A DNA stretch of 64,000 nucleotides, taken from the NCBI RefSeq assembly GCF_003326795.1, contig NZ_JPWI01000017.1:1-64000 (forward strand). The letters are read 5' to 3'. This document shows, piece after piece, positions 19,330-28,531 of this stretch. The translations under genes were made by a program, and so were the position numbers. Source of the DNA: Thalassospira profundimaris. GTDB lineage: Bacteria; Pseudomonadota; Alphaproteobacteria; Rhodospirillales; Thalassospiraceae. Positions within the stretch are counted from its first letter, which is position 1. The number at the start of each line of letters is the position of its first letter. The notes beneath the pieces were generated by a model, which was not told the DNA's origin, ran no database searches, and worked only from the letters and a program-made list of their open reading frames with translations.

Positions 19330-21336
19330 TCAGGATGTCTTGATAGCGGGCTCTTTAATAGGCAAAAGCAAGCACAGTTCTATCCCGGACTGTCCGCGGT
19401 CACGCAATTTGATTGATCCTCCGTGGGCATCGACAATGCGTTGCGAAATATGAAGGCCAAGCGCACTGCGTTGCGAACCGGACTCAACGTCCTTGCGGAA
19501 CAAGGCTGCCCCGATCAGGCGGATTTCCTCATCATCAAGTTCCGGACCGCTACAGGGAATAGCAATTTCGACTAGCCATTTGCTTTGCCGCTGCAATACC
19601 AGATGCAATGGATTGCCATGGGCAAAACGTCGGGATGTTTCAATCAGGTTGGTAATAGCAAGGCCAATCAGCGTTTCATCAATGTAGGCCTCGACACCTT
19701 CGGCATGGTGGATGGTCAGGAAAATTTCGGCACCTTCGCGGGTGGTGTTGGCAACGAATTCTTCCATGAAACGATCAACGGAAACCACTTCGCGAGCCAG
19801 TGAAAGTTCCTGATTATCAATGCCATCCTTGCTCAGGAATATATCGACCAGACGGGCAAGTTTGCGCGCCTGAAGCTGGATCCGTTGCAGTCGATCCATG
19901 ACATCGCCCTTATGGTTTTTCAGGCGCAGCATCAGCATTTCAGCCGACCTCTGGATTACCGCAAGCGGTGTACGAAACTCATGCGACAGCATCGAAATCA
20001 GTTTGCGCTGTTCTTCAACCAGTGTGGTGGTCTCAGCTGCCTTCATTGCAACAGAGATACGTTCTCGATCCATAGACGCCAGACGAAAGCCCATCAGGAT
20101 ACTCATAGCGATGATGTGGAACAGCAATGTGAATTGATGCAGTCCCAGACGCATCGGTGTTGCCTCTATCAGTCCGACATGGGCAAGTTGCAGCATGATG
20201 GCAGGGCCTGTCGGCATCACCAGAACGATCAGAAATGCCCAGCTCATCTTGTTGCGAACATTTTTGAACAGTCGTCTGATGATGTGAAGGCACATCAGGG
20301 CCATGAATACTGAATGGCTCGGAATAATATAGGTGCCAAAGACCGTATACAGATCGTTGGTTGCTCCAAAAAGGAAAAACAAAATCATTGCGCTATAGCC
20401 GCAATAGATTTTGAACATCAAGGGATGTCGTTTCCTGATTCCGGTAATATGTAACCACAGGAACGCCGTGGCGGCATGCGAGATGACATTTAGTTGCCCT
20501 AGAAGAAGATCATTCATCCAGGGCGTTTCCGGCTGGATATCGCTTAATACAACACCGTTTACAATTGCGACAACACCCCCGACGCTGGCTACCCAGATTC
20601 CATACAGAACCACAATAGGGTCGCGCGCCATAACGCCAAGCGCCAGATAGGCAAAGCCAAGTGTTGCGATTATCCCGAAGAACACATTGGTCGCAATGTT
20701 CCGATAGGTTAGCGACGAGATCAGATCACCCGCAGGCCACAATTTTGCCCGCAGAAAATTCGCACTGTTGCTTTTTACCCGGATGAACATCTGGTAGTCG
20801 CCAGTGTCAAGCAATGGCAGGGCGGCCACTTGGGTTGAGCCCGCATAGGTCCGTTCGCTTGCCGGAACGTGATCTCCGAGATGCTCTTGCCAGACAGGGT
20901 CGCGTGTGCCGTCTGCGACAATCATCACATCAATAAAGTTCAGGTAGGTGGGATTAAGTTCAATGAGCGGCTTTGTGGTCAGTTTGTCCTGAACTGTGAT
21001 GTCCAGCCTGTACCATATTGCATCCCGGCTATAGCCAAAGGACGGGATGCCGGTGGTCATGACAAAGGCGCTGTCAGGAAGCCCCCTGATATCGCTTAAT
21101 ACCATACGGCGAGTCTTGTCGACATACCATCGAAGATAGGGCGTAATTTCAATCGGTCCGTGAATAAAGCTTGATAGTTTCAGTCTGGAATATTCATTGG
21201 GCTCAGGGGCTTGTTGCGCCTGCGCCGATTGAATTGTCGTGACATTAAGGGCGATGACGATCAAACCCGTGACCACAGTCATCGTGACCACCAAATGGCC
21301 AAGCTTTTTTCTGATGGATGCTAACGCTGATAACAT
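19330..21336 (-). CDS. 7TMR-DISM sensor histidine kinase, degenerate ATP-binding domain
   Basis: 668 residues. Signal/TM segment at about 15-40, an extracellular DISMED2-like beta domain (about 60-200, with IWYRLDI), seven membrane helices (about 212-420), a HisKA domain with SHEFRTP (His452), and a HATPase-like domain. The ATPase part is degenerate. The N box reads NLIETSRR, with Thr567 where the Mg-binding Asn is expected. The G1 box DxGxG is replaced around residues 592-602 (PCSGPELDD). A G2-like ALGLHIS remains. So it can probably accept phosphate on His but not hydrolyse ATP normally. It is transcribed 4 bases after the intact kinase at 21341-23380. Signal unknown. Confidence 0.88.
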   Translation of the reverse strand: MLSALASIRKKLGHLVVTMTVVTGLIVIALNVTTIQSAQAQQAPEPNEYSRLKLSSFIHGPIEITPYLRWYVDKTRRMVLSDIRGLPDSAFVMTTGIPSFGYSRDAIWYRLDITVQDKLTTKPLIELNPTYLNFIDVMIVADGTRDPVWQEHLGDHVPASERTYAGSTQVAALPLLDTGDYQMFIRVKSNSANFLRAKLWPAGDLISSLTYRNIATNVFFGIIATLGFAYLALGVMARDPIVVLYGIWVASVGGVVAIVNGVVLSDIQPETPWMNDLLLGQLNVISHAATAFLWLHITGIRKRHPLMFKIYCGYSAMILFFLFGATNDLYTVFGTYIIPSHSVFMALMCLHIIRRLFKNVRNKMSWAFLIVLVMPTGPAIMLQLAHVGLIEATPMRLGLHQFTLLFHIIAMSILMGFRLASMDRERISVAMKAAETTTLVEEQRKLISMLSHEFRTPLAVIQRSAEMLMLRLKNHKGDVMDRLQRIQLQARKLARLVDIFLSKDGIDNQELSLAREVVSVDRFMEEFVANTTREGAEIFLTIHHAEGVEAYIDETLIGLAITNLIETSRRFAHGNPLHLVLQRQSKWLVEIAIPCSGPELDDEEIRLIGAALFRKDVESGSQRSALGLHISQRIVDAHGGSIKLRDRGQSGIELCLLLPIKEPAIKTS

Positions 21337-21340
21337 TAGG

Positions 21341-23380
21341 TCAGCGCCTTTTGTCTGAGGGTATCAAGGGCAGCTTCCCCGAAAGGCCGAACTGGATTTC
21401 GTTGGTTTTCCCGGCTGTTGCTTGAAGGTTGTAGGGCAGCTTAAGCAATACCGTTGTCCCGCCATGTTCGCCGACACTAAGTGACATGCTGCCTTTATGG
21501 GCTTCAATGATCCGGTTGGTAATATGCAGACCCAGTCCCACACCCTGTGTCACCGAAGATTCCCGGCCGCGATAAAATGCATTCTGGACCTTGCCCAGTT
21601 CATCCGGCGCGATGCCGGGGCCTTCATCGACAATGCGGATATAGACATAGCCGTTGGCAGACCGGTTGCAGGCAATCCATACCGGGGCGCCCGGTGCATA
21701 TTTGCGGGCATTTTCGATGATATTGATGATGGCACGTTCCAGCAGAATGCGATCAATATTGACGATCGCGAAATCTGCATTGATCAGGCTGACATTCTGC
21801 TCCTGAACTTCTATGGACCGTCGTGCAATCAGATCTGTCAGAAACTGGTCGATGGCAACCTGTTCACGCGATGTCGTGAAGGTCGCACTATCAAGGGTTT
21901 CCTTGGTCAGAAAGGCGTCAACAAGAGCTGATAGCTGGCCGGCATTTCGGCGGATCGTCGTCAGTCGGTTATGAACGGATTCATCTTCATCACGCATATG
22001 CAATCCCAGAATTTCCGAGGAGCGCTGTATGATTGCAAGCGGTGTGCGGAACTCATGCGACAGCATGGTGATGAATGTACGTTGTTCTCCGGCAAGCTGG
22101 GATGCGCGCTGATTGCTCTGATAGGCATGGATGCGCTTGTGTGCAAGTCGATAGACACGAACACCCATGGCAATCGCAACCATGACCAGATGGATTGTCG
22201 AGCTGGCCTTGTAGATGTTGGACGTTAGGCTGTTGATTGGCAGGCTGCCAATCAGCATCAAAAGATGAATACAGGCCGACAGCGTCGGAAAGCCCAAAGC
22301 AAGAAGGAAGAACCAATACATCAGTGTATTGTTTTCCCGGTACCCGGTCGCGATCAGATAGCCAAGCAAGATGAAAAGCAGGAATGTATGGGGAATGAAG
22401 AACAGCTTGGCATAATAGATATAAAGGTCCGATGTGGAGGTGAGAGCCCCCAAAATCATGAGACCGGCAAGACCCATCATCACACGGAACAGGAACGGGT
22501 TGTGCTTGTCCAGGCGAATAATATGGGCCCACATTGCGACAGATGACCCGATAGAAATCGCCGTTCCGGTCCCGGTAATCAGGTCGTTTGCATATAACGA
22601 GACATCCTTGAATAACAGCTGGGCATATCCTGTGGTTCCGAGATTAAGCAGGAACAACCCCAGAATATATATCGCATACCAGCTCACAGATGCATCGCGC
22701 GAAAACACGCCAAACGTCATATAAAGGGCAAAAACAACAAGCAAAACCCCAAGATAACTGCCATTGCGGTAACTTTGCGAACCGGTTTCTGCAATGAATG
22801 TTTTCTGAGTCTGAAGCTTGGCTTCAAGGACATGTGCGCTGTTTGTGACAACCCGGATGACAAGCCAGTAGTGACCGGGGGCAAGTTCGGGCCAAAGACT
22901 TATATATTTAAGGTTGGCCGGGGCGCCGGGATCGTTGGGAACCCTGTCACCAACCCGGTCTTCCCAAAGCACCTTTCCTGTTTCCCGGGAAAGAACAGTT
23001 AATAAAATATCGTTGAGATAAGCTGCTCCCAGCTCGATAAAAGCATTGGTACCCGGGCTGTCAAATCGACTTTCAACGATAAACGGGGCGCGATACCAGA
23101 CCGGCTGGTCGGTATATCCGGGGCCGGGCCTGTTATAAATCGTTTCAAATTCGGTTTCGGGAATGTTTATGACGTCGGCCGGGATCGATATTTCCCGGCT
23201 TGTCGTCAGACGGGTCAGAAAATGATCAAGGGTGATATCACTGGCCGGACCGTTGTTTCCGATTACGAAATGTTGCTGCCTGTCATGGGCGCGGGATGGC
23301 GCCGGGAACATTTCAATGAAAACAGCGATAATGATTGCCCAAAGCACAATCACCGCCATGTTTGAGCGAAAAACGCGCAA
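21341..23380 (-). CDS. 7TMR-DISM sensor histidine kinase, intact catalytic domain
   Basis: 679 residues with the same plan as its neighbour: N-terminal signal/TM (about 8-28), DISMED2-like domain (about 45-195, VWYRAPF), seven membrane helices (about 205-410), HisKA with SHEFRTP (His442), and HATPase. Here the catalytic boxes are complete: N box NIIENARKY (N553/N557), G1 DEGPGI (D585, G587, G589) and G2 GVGLGLHI (613-620). It is the first gene of a two-kinase operon on the minus strand. The two proteins are clearly paralogous over their whole length. DISM receptors are thought to sense carbohydrates or other small ligands, but no ligand is shown here. Confidence 0.9.
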   Translation of the reverse strand: MRVFRSNMAVIVLWAIIIAVFIEMFPAPSRAHDRQQHFVIGNNGPASDITLDHFLTRLTTSREISIPADVINIPETEFETIYNRPGPGYTDQPVWYRAPFIVESRFDSPGTNAFIELGAAYLNDILLTVLSRETGKVLWEDRVGDRVPNDPGAPANLKYISLWPELAPGHYWLVIRVVTNSAHVLEAKLQTQKTFIAETGSQSYRNGSYLGVLLVVFALYMTFGVFSRDASVSWYAIYILGLFLLNLGTTGYAQLLFKDVSLYANDLITGTGTAISIGSSVAMWAHIIRLDKHNPFLFRVMMGLAGLMILGALTSTSDLYIYYAKLFFIPHTFLLFILLGYLIATGYRENNTLMYWFFLLALGFPTLSACIHLLMLIGSLPINSLTSNIYKASSTIHLVMVAIAMGVRVYRLAHKRIHAYQSNQRASQLAGEQRTFITMLSHEFRTPLAIIQRSSEILGLHMRDEDESVHNRLTTIRRNAGQLSALVDAFLTKETLDSATFTTSREQVAIDQFLTDLIARRSIEVQEQNVSLINADFAIVNIDRILLERAIINIIENARKYAPGAPVWIACNRSANGYVYIRIVDEGPGIAPDELGKVQNAFYRGRESSVTQGVGLGLHITNRIIEAHKGSMSLSVGEHGGTTVLLKLPYNLQATAGKTNEIQFGLSGKLPLIPSDKRR

Positions 23381-23625
23381 AATTCCCCCGGTTTCAATCC
23401 TTTAAAACGATGACCTTTTTGATAGCGGGTTTTTGAAAGCAGGTCATTGCTTTTATCAGAAGGTAAGCATGTAATCGCGTTAACGTATTGATGGCAGACT
23501 GGGCGTAAAATCTAGCCCTTGTCAGGATGATTGAAGAGTAGCATTGAAGCGTCACTTTGATATAACCGGCAGTCAGAATTCATGAGGCGGTCATCACTGT
23601 CCGTCACGTAAGCAGAGAAAAGAAC

Positions 23626-24975
23626 ATGAGCCGCAAATATTTTGGTACCGATGGAATTCGTGGAACGGCCAATACGGCCCCGATGACCGCCGAGGTTGCG
23701 TTGAAGGTCGGGATGGCTGCCGGGCATTATTTCACGCGCGGGAACCATCGGCACAAGGTCGTCATCGGCAAGGATACCCGTCTGTCGGGCTATATGCTTG
23801 AACCGGCACTGGTTGCCGGTTTCACCTCCATGGGGATGGATGTGATGCTGGTCGGGCCAATGCCGACCCCCGCTGTTGCCATGCTGACCAAATCGATGCG
23901 TGCCGATATCGGTGTCATGATCTCTGCTTCGCACAACCCGTTTCAGGATAACGGCATCAAGCTGTTCGGTCCGGACGGCTTCAAACTGTCTGACGAAGTC
24001 GAACTGGAACTCGAAGCCCTGATGGAAAGCGACCTTTCCGGCAAGCTGGTCCCGGCCAATGCACTTGGACGGGCAAAACGCATTGATGATGCGCCCGGTC
24101 GCTATATCGAGGCTGTCAAATCCTCCTTGCCCGGTTCGGTCACCCTTGAAGGCATGCGCATCGTTCTCGATTGTGCCCATGGTGCCGGATATTCGGTTGC
24201 GCCCAAGGTTCTGCGTGAACTTGGTGCCGATGTGATCGAAATCGGCACCAGCCCGAATGGCTTGAACATCAATGACAAATGCGGTTCGACCTATACCAAA
24301 ACCATGTGCGATCGCGTTCTGGCCGAAAAGGCTGATGTCGGTATTGCGCTGGACGGGGATGCCGACCGTGTTCAGATGTGTGATGAAAAAGGTCAGTTGA
24401 TCGATGGTGATCAGTTGATGGGTCTTGTGACCACCCACTGGAAACGAACCGGTCAGCTGCGTGGCAACGCGCTGGTGGCGACGGTCATGTCAAACCTTGG
24501 GCTTGAACGATACCTTGAACGCAATGATGTGCGCCTGATCCGCACCAAGGTCGGTGACCGCTATGTGGTTGAACAGATGCGCGCTCTTGATTGCAATGTT
24601 GGCGGGGAACAGTCCGGGCATATCGTGCTATCCGACTTCGCATCGACCGGTGATGGCCTTCTGGCAGCCCTTCAGGTGCTTGCCGTTCTTGCCAGCCGTG
24701 AGGGTCGCGTATCGGAAATGAGCCGCGTGTTTGATCCGCTGCCGCAAATCCTTAAAAACGTGCGCTATTCTGCCGGTTCTGATCCGCTTTCCGATAGCAG
24801 CGTGATCGAGGCTATTGCGACAGCTGAAAAGTCATTTAACGGCGACGGTCGTGTCCTGATTCGTAAATCGGGTACCGAACCACTGATCCGCGTCATGGCC
24901 GAGGGCGATGACGCGGTCAAGGTCGAACAGATCGTTGACCGCATTGTCGCACAAATTACCGCAGTGGCAGGCTGA
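23626..24975 (+). CDS. glmM: Phosphoglucosamine mutase GlmM
   Basis: Converts glucosamine-6-phosphate to glucosamine-1-phosphate for UDP-GlcNAc, feeding peptidoglycan and lipopolysaccharide. 449 residues, standard length. The catalytic phospho-serine lies in MISASHNPF (S102), the metal loop DGDADR at about 244-249, and the sugar and phosphate contacts GGEQSGH and [12 protein letters not shown] near the C-terminus. AGAGAAAAG precedes the ATG. It is normally adjacent to folP in this lineage and is displaced here by the two-component genes. Confidence 0.97.
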   Translation: MSRKYFGTDGIRGTANTAPMTAEVALKVGMAAGHYFTRGNHRHKVVIGKDTRLSGYMLEPALVAGFTSMGMDVMLVGPMPTPAVAMLTKSMRADIGVMISASHNPFQDNGIKLFGPDGFKLSDEVELELEALMESDLSGKLVPANALGRAKRIDDAPGRYIEAVKSSLPGSVTLEGMRIVLDCAHGAGYSVAPKVLRELGADVIEIGTSPNGLNINDKCGSTYTKTMCDRVLAEKADVGIALDGDADRVQMCDEKGQLIDGDQLMGLVTTHWKRTGQLRGNALVATVMSNLGLERYLERNDVRLIRTKVGDRYVVEQMRALDCNVGGEQSGHIVLSDFASTGDGLLAALQVLAVLASREGRVSEMSRVFDPLPQILKNVRYSAGSDPLSDSSVIEAIATAEKSFNGDGRVLIRKSGTEPLIRVMAEGDDAVKVEQIVDRIVAQITAVAG

Positions 24976-25038
24976 TGCCGGTTAAACGCCGTTTACTGAC
25001 GTCATAACAACACTTTGCATGCATAAAGGAAGTCGATC

Positions 25039-25836
25039 ATGAAAGGTCGTGTCTTGATTATAGCCGGATCCGACTGTTCGGGCGGGGCAGGTATTCAGGC
25101 CGATATCAAGTCGGTAACTGCTCTTGGTGGCTATGCTGCAACGGCGATTACCGCCTTGACGGTGCAAAACACGACCGGAGTCTTCGACGTTCTGGGCATC
25201 ACCCCGGAGATGATCGTTCATCAGGCGACTGTGACGATTGATGATATCGGTGCTGATGCCATCAAGACCGGGATGCTCCACAGCGTGCCGGTGATCGAAG
25301 CGGTGGCGGAATTCATCAAGCAAAAGGCAGCTAGTATTCCGGTTGTTGTTGATCCTGTGATGGTATCGCAAAGCGGATCCCCCCTGTTGCAGGAAGACGC
25401 TGTTTCGGCCCTGATTGGCAAGATGATCCCGCTGGCTACCGTTCTGACACCAAATATTCCCGAAGCGGAAGCATTGTCAGGCATGAAAATTACCGACGAA
25501 GGTGATATGATTGCTGCGGCGCACAAAATTGGCGATCTCGGTGCCGAGGCAGTCCTGATAAAAGGTGGTCACGCCGAGGGTGATAAAATCGTCGATATCC
25601 TGTGGCGCCGGGATGGCGATATCGAGGGCTTTGAAGGAACTCGTATTCCGTCTGAAAATAATCATGGTACGGGCTGCTCGTTAGCAAGTTCGATTGCAAC
25701 CGGGCTGGCACAGGGCATGGGATTGAGTGATTCTGTTGCTCGCGCACGGGCTTATGTCCGTGAAGCCATCCGAACCGCACCAAATTACGGCAAAGGAAAC
25801 GGTCCGCTAAACCATGCGCATCCTGTGACCGGGTAA
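25039..25836 (+). CDS. thiD: Hydroxymethylpyrimidine/phosphomethylpyrimidine kinase ThiD
   Basis: Ribokinase-fold kinase that phosphorylates HMP and HMP-phosphate in thiamine synthesis or salvage. 265 residues. N-terminal IAGSDCSGGAGIQADIKS motif, and the anion-hole/catalytic motif NNHGTGCSLASSIATGLA near 211-228. No TPP riboswitch is visible upstream and no other thi gene is nearby. It lies 63 bases after glmM on the same strand, with AAAGGA upstream of the ATG. Confidence 0.93.
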   Translation: MKGRVLIIAGSDCSGGAGIQADIKSVTALGGYAATAITALTVQNTTGVFDVLGITPEMIVHQATVTIDDIGADAIKTGMLHSVPVIEAVAEFIKQKAASIPVVVDPVMVSQSGSPLLQEDAVSALIGKMIPLATVLTPNIPEAEALSGMKITDEGDMIAAAHKIGDLGAEAVLIKGGHAEGDKIVDILWRRDGDIEGFEGTRIPSENNHGTGCSLASSIATGLAQGMGLSDSVARARAYVREAIRTAPNYGKGNGPLNHAHPVTG

Positions 25837-25849
25837 GTCACTTAACGAA

Positions 25850-26428
25850 ATGTCACAGGGCGCCAAAAGTTGGGACACTTGCGGTATGCCGGGAACTTCG
25901 TTTTTTCATCAGGCGCGTAATAATGCCTGGTCCAATCACAGTCTGTTCGGGGTCTGTCAGAAGCTGACAGCGCACGAACTTGATGCCAAACGTACAAATT
26001 TTTCGCCCTCAATTCTTGAATCCCTGAACCATATGCTGACCGTTGACTGGTATTATCTCGATGCTCTTACCGACGGGGGACGGGGGGCTGATTGCCTGAT
26101 CAATGAAATGCCGTTTCGCGATATCGCCAAACTGGCCGCTGCCCAGCGCGACACAGATCATAAACTGATGACCTTCTGTGAACAGCTGGGCGAAAAGGAT
26201 GCCATGCGTGACGTGAAACTCGAACGTCAGAATAACGGGGTTACACACGAAACCGTCGCCGATATTCTGTCTCATCTGTTTGTCTATCAAACCCATCATC
26301 GTGGGCAGGTCCATGTTTTGCTGGGCCAGACCACACAGTCACCGCCACCACTTGATGACTATCATCTTGAATATGATGCGCCTTTTCCCGGAACGGGGTT
26401 TGAAATTCCCGGCGGTAAAGGTGCCTGA
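25850..26428 (+). CDS. DinB/YfiT-fold putative metalloenzyme
   Basis: 192-residue four-helix-bundle protein of the DinB superfamily. The metal-ligand histidines are recognisable: one in SLNHMLTVDWYYLDAL near residue 60, and the pair in QTHHRGQVHVLL near 150. DinB-fold proteins include thiol-dependent transferases (mycothiol, bacillithiol, glutathione) and proteins of unknown role; the substrate cannot be assigned here. The start is uncertain: ATG 25850 lies 13 bases after thiD, while an internal ATG at 25886 fits the usual short N-terminus. Likely cotranscribed with thiD and the small protein that follows. Confidence 0.8.
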   Translation: MSQGAKSWDTCGMPGTSFFHQARNNAWSNHSLFGVCQKLTAHELDAKRTNFSPSILESLNHMLTVDWYYLDALTDGGRGADCLINEMPFRDIAKLAAAQRDTDHKLMTFCEQLGEKDAMRDVKLERQNNGVTHETVADILSHLFVYQTHHRGQVHVLLGQTTQSPPPLDDYHLEYDAPFPGTGFEIPGGKGA

Positions 26429-26437
26429 AGGATACCG

Positions 26438-26797
26438 ATGAATAAACGAATGCTACGTCGTGCAATTTTGGTGGGCGGGATTGTTGTTCTTGCCGCGGCA
26501 AGCTATGGCGATCCCGAACGCCATATCGCCGATCTGATCTGGAAGAATGATGCCGCCCCCTGGGAAAAGGTAACAGCGGTCTATACGCCGGATGCTGCGG
26601 AGCCTCGCAAGATCGAAATCAGCGAAGCCGTCTTTGCCGATGTTGCGGCCTGCCGTGACCATGTCATGGAATTGGCGGCCGAGCGTGGCGATCCTGACCT
26701 TCAAAAAGGCAGTTTTGAATGTGCAGTCGGCTTTTACCCGCAAAGGGATGCGGAAAAAAAGACCGTGACCGGCGACTATCGGCTGATTGTCCGCTAG
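26438..26797 (+). CDS. Hypothetical small membrane-anchored protein
   Basis: 119 residues. A positively charged start (MNKRMLRR) is followed by one hydrophobic helix (about 9-23), which suggests an uncleaved signal anchor or signal peptide and a soluble domain of about 90 residues facing the periplasm. Two cysteines (ACRDHV and FECAVGF), about 30 residues apart, could form a disulfide. I do not recognise the family. It starts 9 bases after the DinB-like gene, and its stop lies 3 bases from the stop of the convergent transporter. Confidence 0.75.
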   Translation: MNKRMLRRAILVGGIVVLAAASYGDPERHIADLIWKNDAAPWEKVTAVYTPDAAEPRKIEISEAVFADVAACRDHVMELAAERGDPDLQKGSFECAVGFYPQRDAEKKTVTGDYRLIVR

Positions 26798-26800
26798 GCC

Positions 26801-27676
26801 CTAAAGCACATACCAAAGAAGGGCAGGCAGGGCGATGGCGGCAAGGAAGCTTGAGCTGATGACAACGCCTGCGACTTCTTCGGGTTCGCGGTTATAAAGC
26901 TGCGCAAACAGATAGCAGAACACCGCAACCGGCATCGAACATTGCAAGATCACAACGCCGCGTTCGATGCCCTCCAGCCCCATGACTTCCGAAAGACCCA
27001 GACCAACCCCGAACCCCATGCCAAGGCGCAACAGGCTAAGCGCTGTGCTGCGCGCAAGGCTGACCGGACGCAGCTTGGCCAGTGACACACCAAGCGTGAA
27101 CAGCATCAGTGGAATGGTCAGCTGCCCGATCAGGTTGGTGGTGTTGTAAAGCCATGCCGGAACGTCGGTGTCGGTCGCAAGGAAAACCGTCGCAATCAGG
27201 GTTGCCGGAATGATCGGCATCTTGGCCAGTGATCGGATCGAGAAACTGCCCGAGACAAAAGCAACCCCGATGGTCAGTTGCAAAACAACATAGGTGGCAA
27301 AAAACGCCACCGACAAAGCCAGACCTTCCTTGCCATAAGCCAGCATGCAAAGCGGCAAGCCGACATTGCCGACATTCGGCCAGGTCAGCGATTGCAAATA
27401 GGTGCGCGGAGACAGATTGAAAACCTTAAGGATCGGCCAGCCGATCAGCGCAAACAGAATGTTCGCCGCAAGGGCAGCCGTTCCCATTAAAATCAGGGCA
27501 TCCCCCCCAAGTTCGACCGTGGCAAGGGCGGCAAAGGTCAAACAGGGTGTCGCGAAATAGGTGACAATGGATGTCACAAGGTTGGTATCAAAATGCTTGC
27601 CGGCACGGGCCCAGAAATAGCCAAGTCCTGCGGTAATAAAGACCGGTGCCAGAATGGCTAGAATATCGGCAAACAT
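26801..27676 (-). CDS. AEC-family transporter
   Basis: 291-residue integral membrane protein with about ten helices arranged as two halves, as in the auxin efflux carrier/malonate permease (AEC) family. Helpful segments are the N-terminal ILAPVFITAGLGYFWAR and the central LYNTTNLIGQLTIPLMLFTLG, which match the conserved AEC core. Known bacterial members export or import organic anions such as malate or malonate. No substrate clue is present: the neighbours are a small hypothetical protein (convergent) and a HAD phosphatase (divergent). Confidence 0.88.
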   Translation of the reverse strand: MFADILAILAPVFITAGLGYFWARAGKHFDTNLVTSIVTYFATPCLTFAALATVELGGDALILMGTAALAANILFALIGWPILKVFNLSPRTYLQSLTWPNVGNVGLPLCMLAYGKEGLALSVAFFATYVVLQLTIGVAFVSGSFSIRSLAKMPIIPATLIATVFLATDTDVPAWLYNTTNLIGQLTIPLMLFTLGVSLAKLRPVSLARSTALSLLRLGMGFGVGLGLSEVMGLEGIERGVVILQCSMPVAVFCYLFAQLYNREPEEVAGVVISSSFLAAIALPALLWYVL

Positions 27677-27869
27677 TGAATACGCTTTCTCTGATCAGGT
27701 TCTTTTAACCAGAACCTGTCACGGCGGGCCATATTTCTGCAAGCGAATAATGGTAATACCACTTTGTTTTTCGCGCTGCGGAATGTGGGGTGCCTTTTGC
27801 CCGCGAACTTGCCATATTGGCAAAGCTTGCGGCATTGTTGCCCGAAACTGATTGCGTAAAAGGTTGCTG

Positions 27870-28511
27870 ATGCAAAGCCCGTCCCATGATTCCGTCAAAC
27901 GTCATCTGATTGATCCTGCACCCCGATTTCGGGATCGGCGGCATTTGCTTCCTGCGGTCTTTCTGGATCGGGACGGCGTGATCAATGAAGAAGTCCATTA
28001 TCTGTCACGTGTCGAGGATTTGCGTCTGATTGACGGTGTTGCAAGCGCCATCCGTCGTTTGAACGAGGCCGGGATTCCGGTGATTGTTGTCACCAACCAG
28101 TCGGCGGTTGCCCGTGGCTATATCTCGGAAGATCAGCTTCTGGATATTCATAAGGCACTTGTCGCCATGTTGGCTGAACAAAAGGCCTCTTTGCAGGGCA
28201 TCTTCTATTCCCCCTATCATGAAAAGGGCGAGGGAGATTATCGGCGCGAAACAACCTGCCGCAAACCGCAACCAGGCATGTTGCTGGCTGCGGCGGACGA
28301 GTTCGCCATTTCATTACCTGACAGTGTGCTGGTTGGTGATCGTATCAATGATGTTCGCGCAGGACATGGCGCGGGGGCGCGTGCGGTCATGGTGCGAACC
28401 GGGCATGGGGCCAAGGAAACGCAACTGCCCGAAGCAGCCGAAGCAGACGTGATAGCCGATGATCTCGCCGCTGCGATTGATATCATTCTGGATTCAATGA
28501 TCGCCCGATAA
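27870..28511 (+). CDS. HAD-IIIA phosphatase, GmhB/histidinol-phosphatase family
   Basis: 213 residues from ATG 27870, which has AAAAGG six bases upstream; an in-frame TTG at 27852 is less likely. HAD motif I FLDRDGVINEE, motif II VVTNQSA, and motif III/IV CRKPQPGM and LVGDRINDVRAG are intact. The closest family is D-glycero-D-manno-heptose 1,7-bisphosphate phosphatase GmhB. The zinc loop of that enzyme (CPHH...CDC) is largely lost: it reads SPYH...TTC, so three of four ligands are missing. No other heptose gene is in the window, so the substrate is uncertain. Confidence 0.85.
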   Translation: MQSPSHDSVKRHLIDPAPRFRDRRHLLPAVFLDRDGVINEEVHYLSRVEDLRLIDGVASAIRRLNEAGIPVIVVTNQSAVARGYISEDQLLDIHKALVAMLAEQKASLQGIFYSPYHEKGEGDYRRETTCRKPQPGMLLAAADEFAISLPDSVLVGDRINDVRAGHGAGARAVMVRTGHGAKETQLPEAAEADVIADDLAAAIDIILDSMIAR

Positions 28512-28531
28512 GGCGGTGAGTTGTCAGGGGC

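Noticed and set aside
24998-25005. TGACGTCA palindrome between glmM and thiD
   Set aside because: An 8-base palindrome alone is expected by chance in a window of this size, and no regulatory context was found.
25006-25038. Possible TPP riboswitch before thiD
   Set aside because: Only 63 bases separate glmM and thiD, and none of the conserved TPP-aptamer segments is present.
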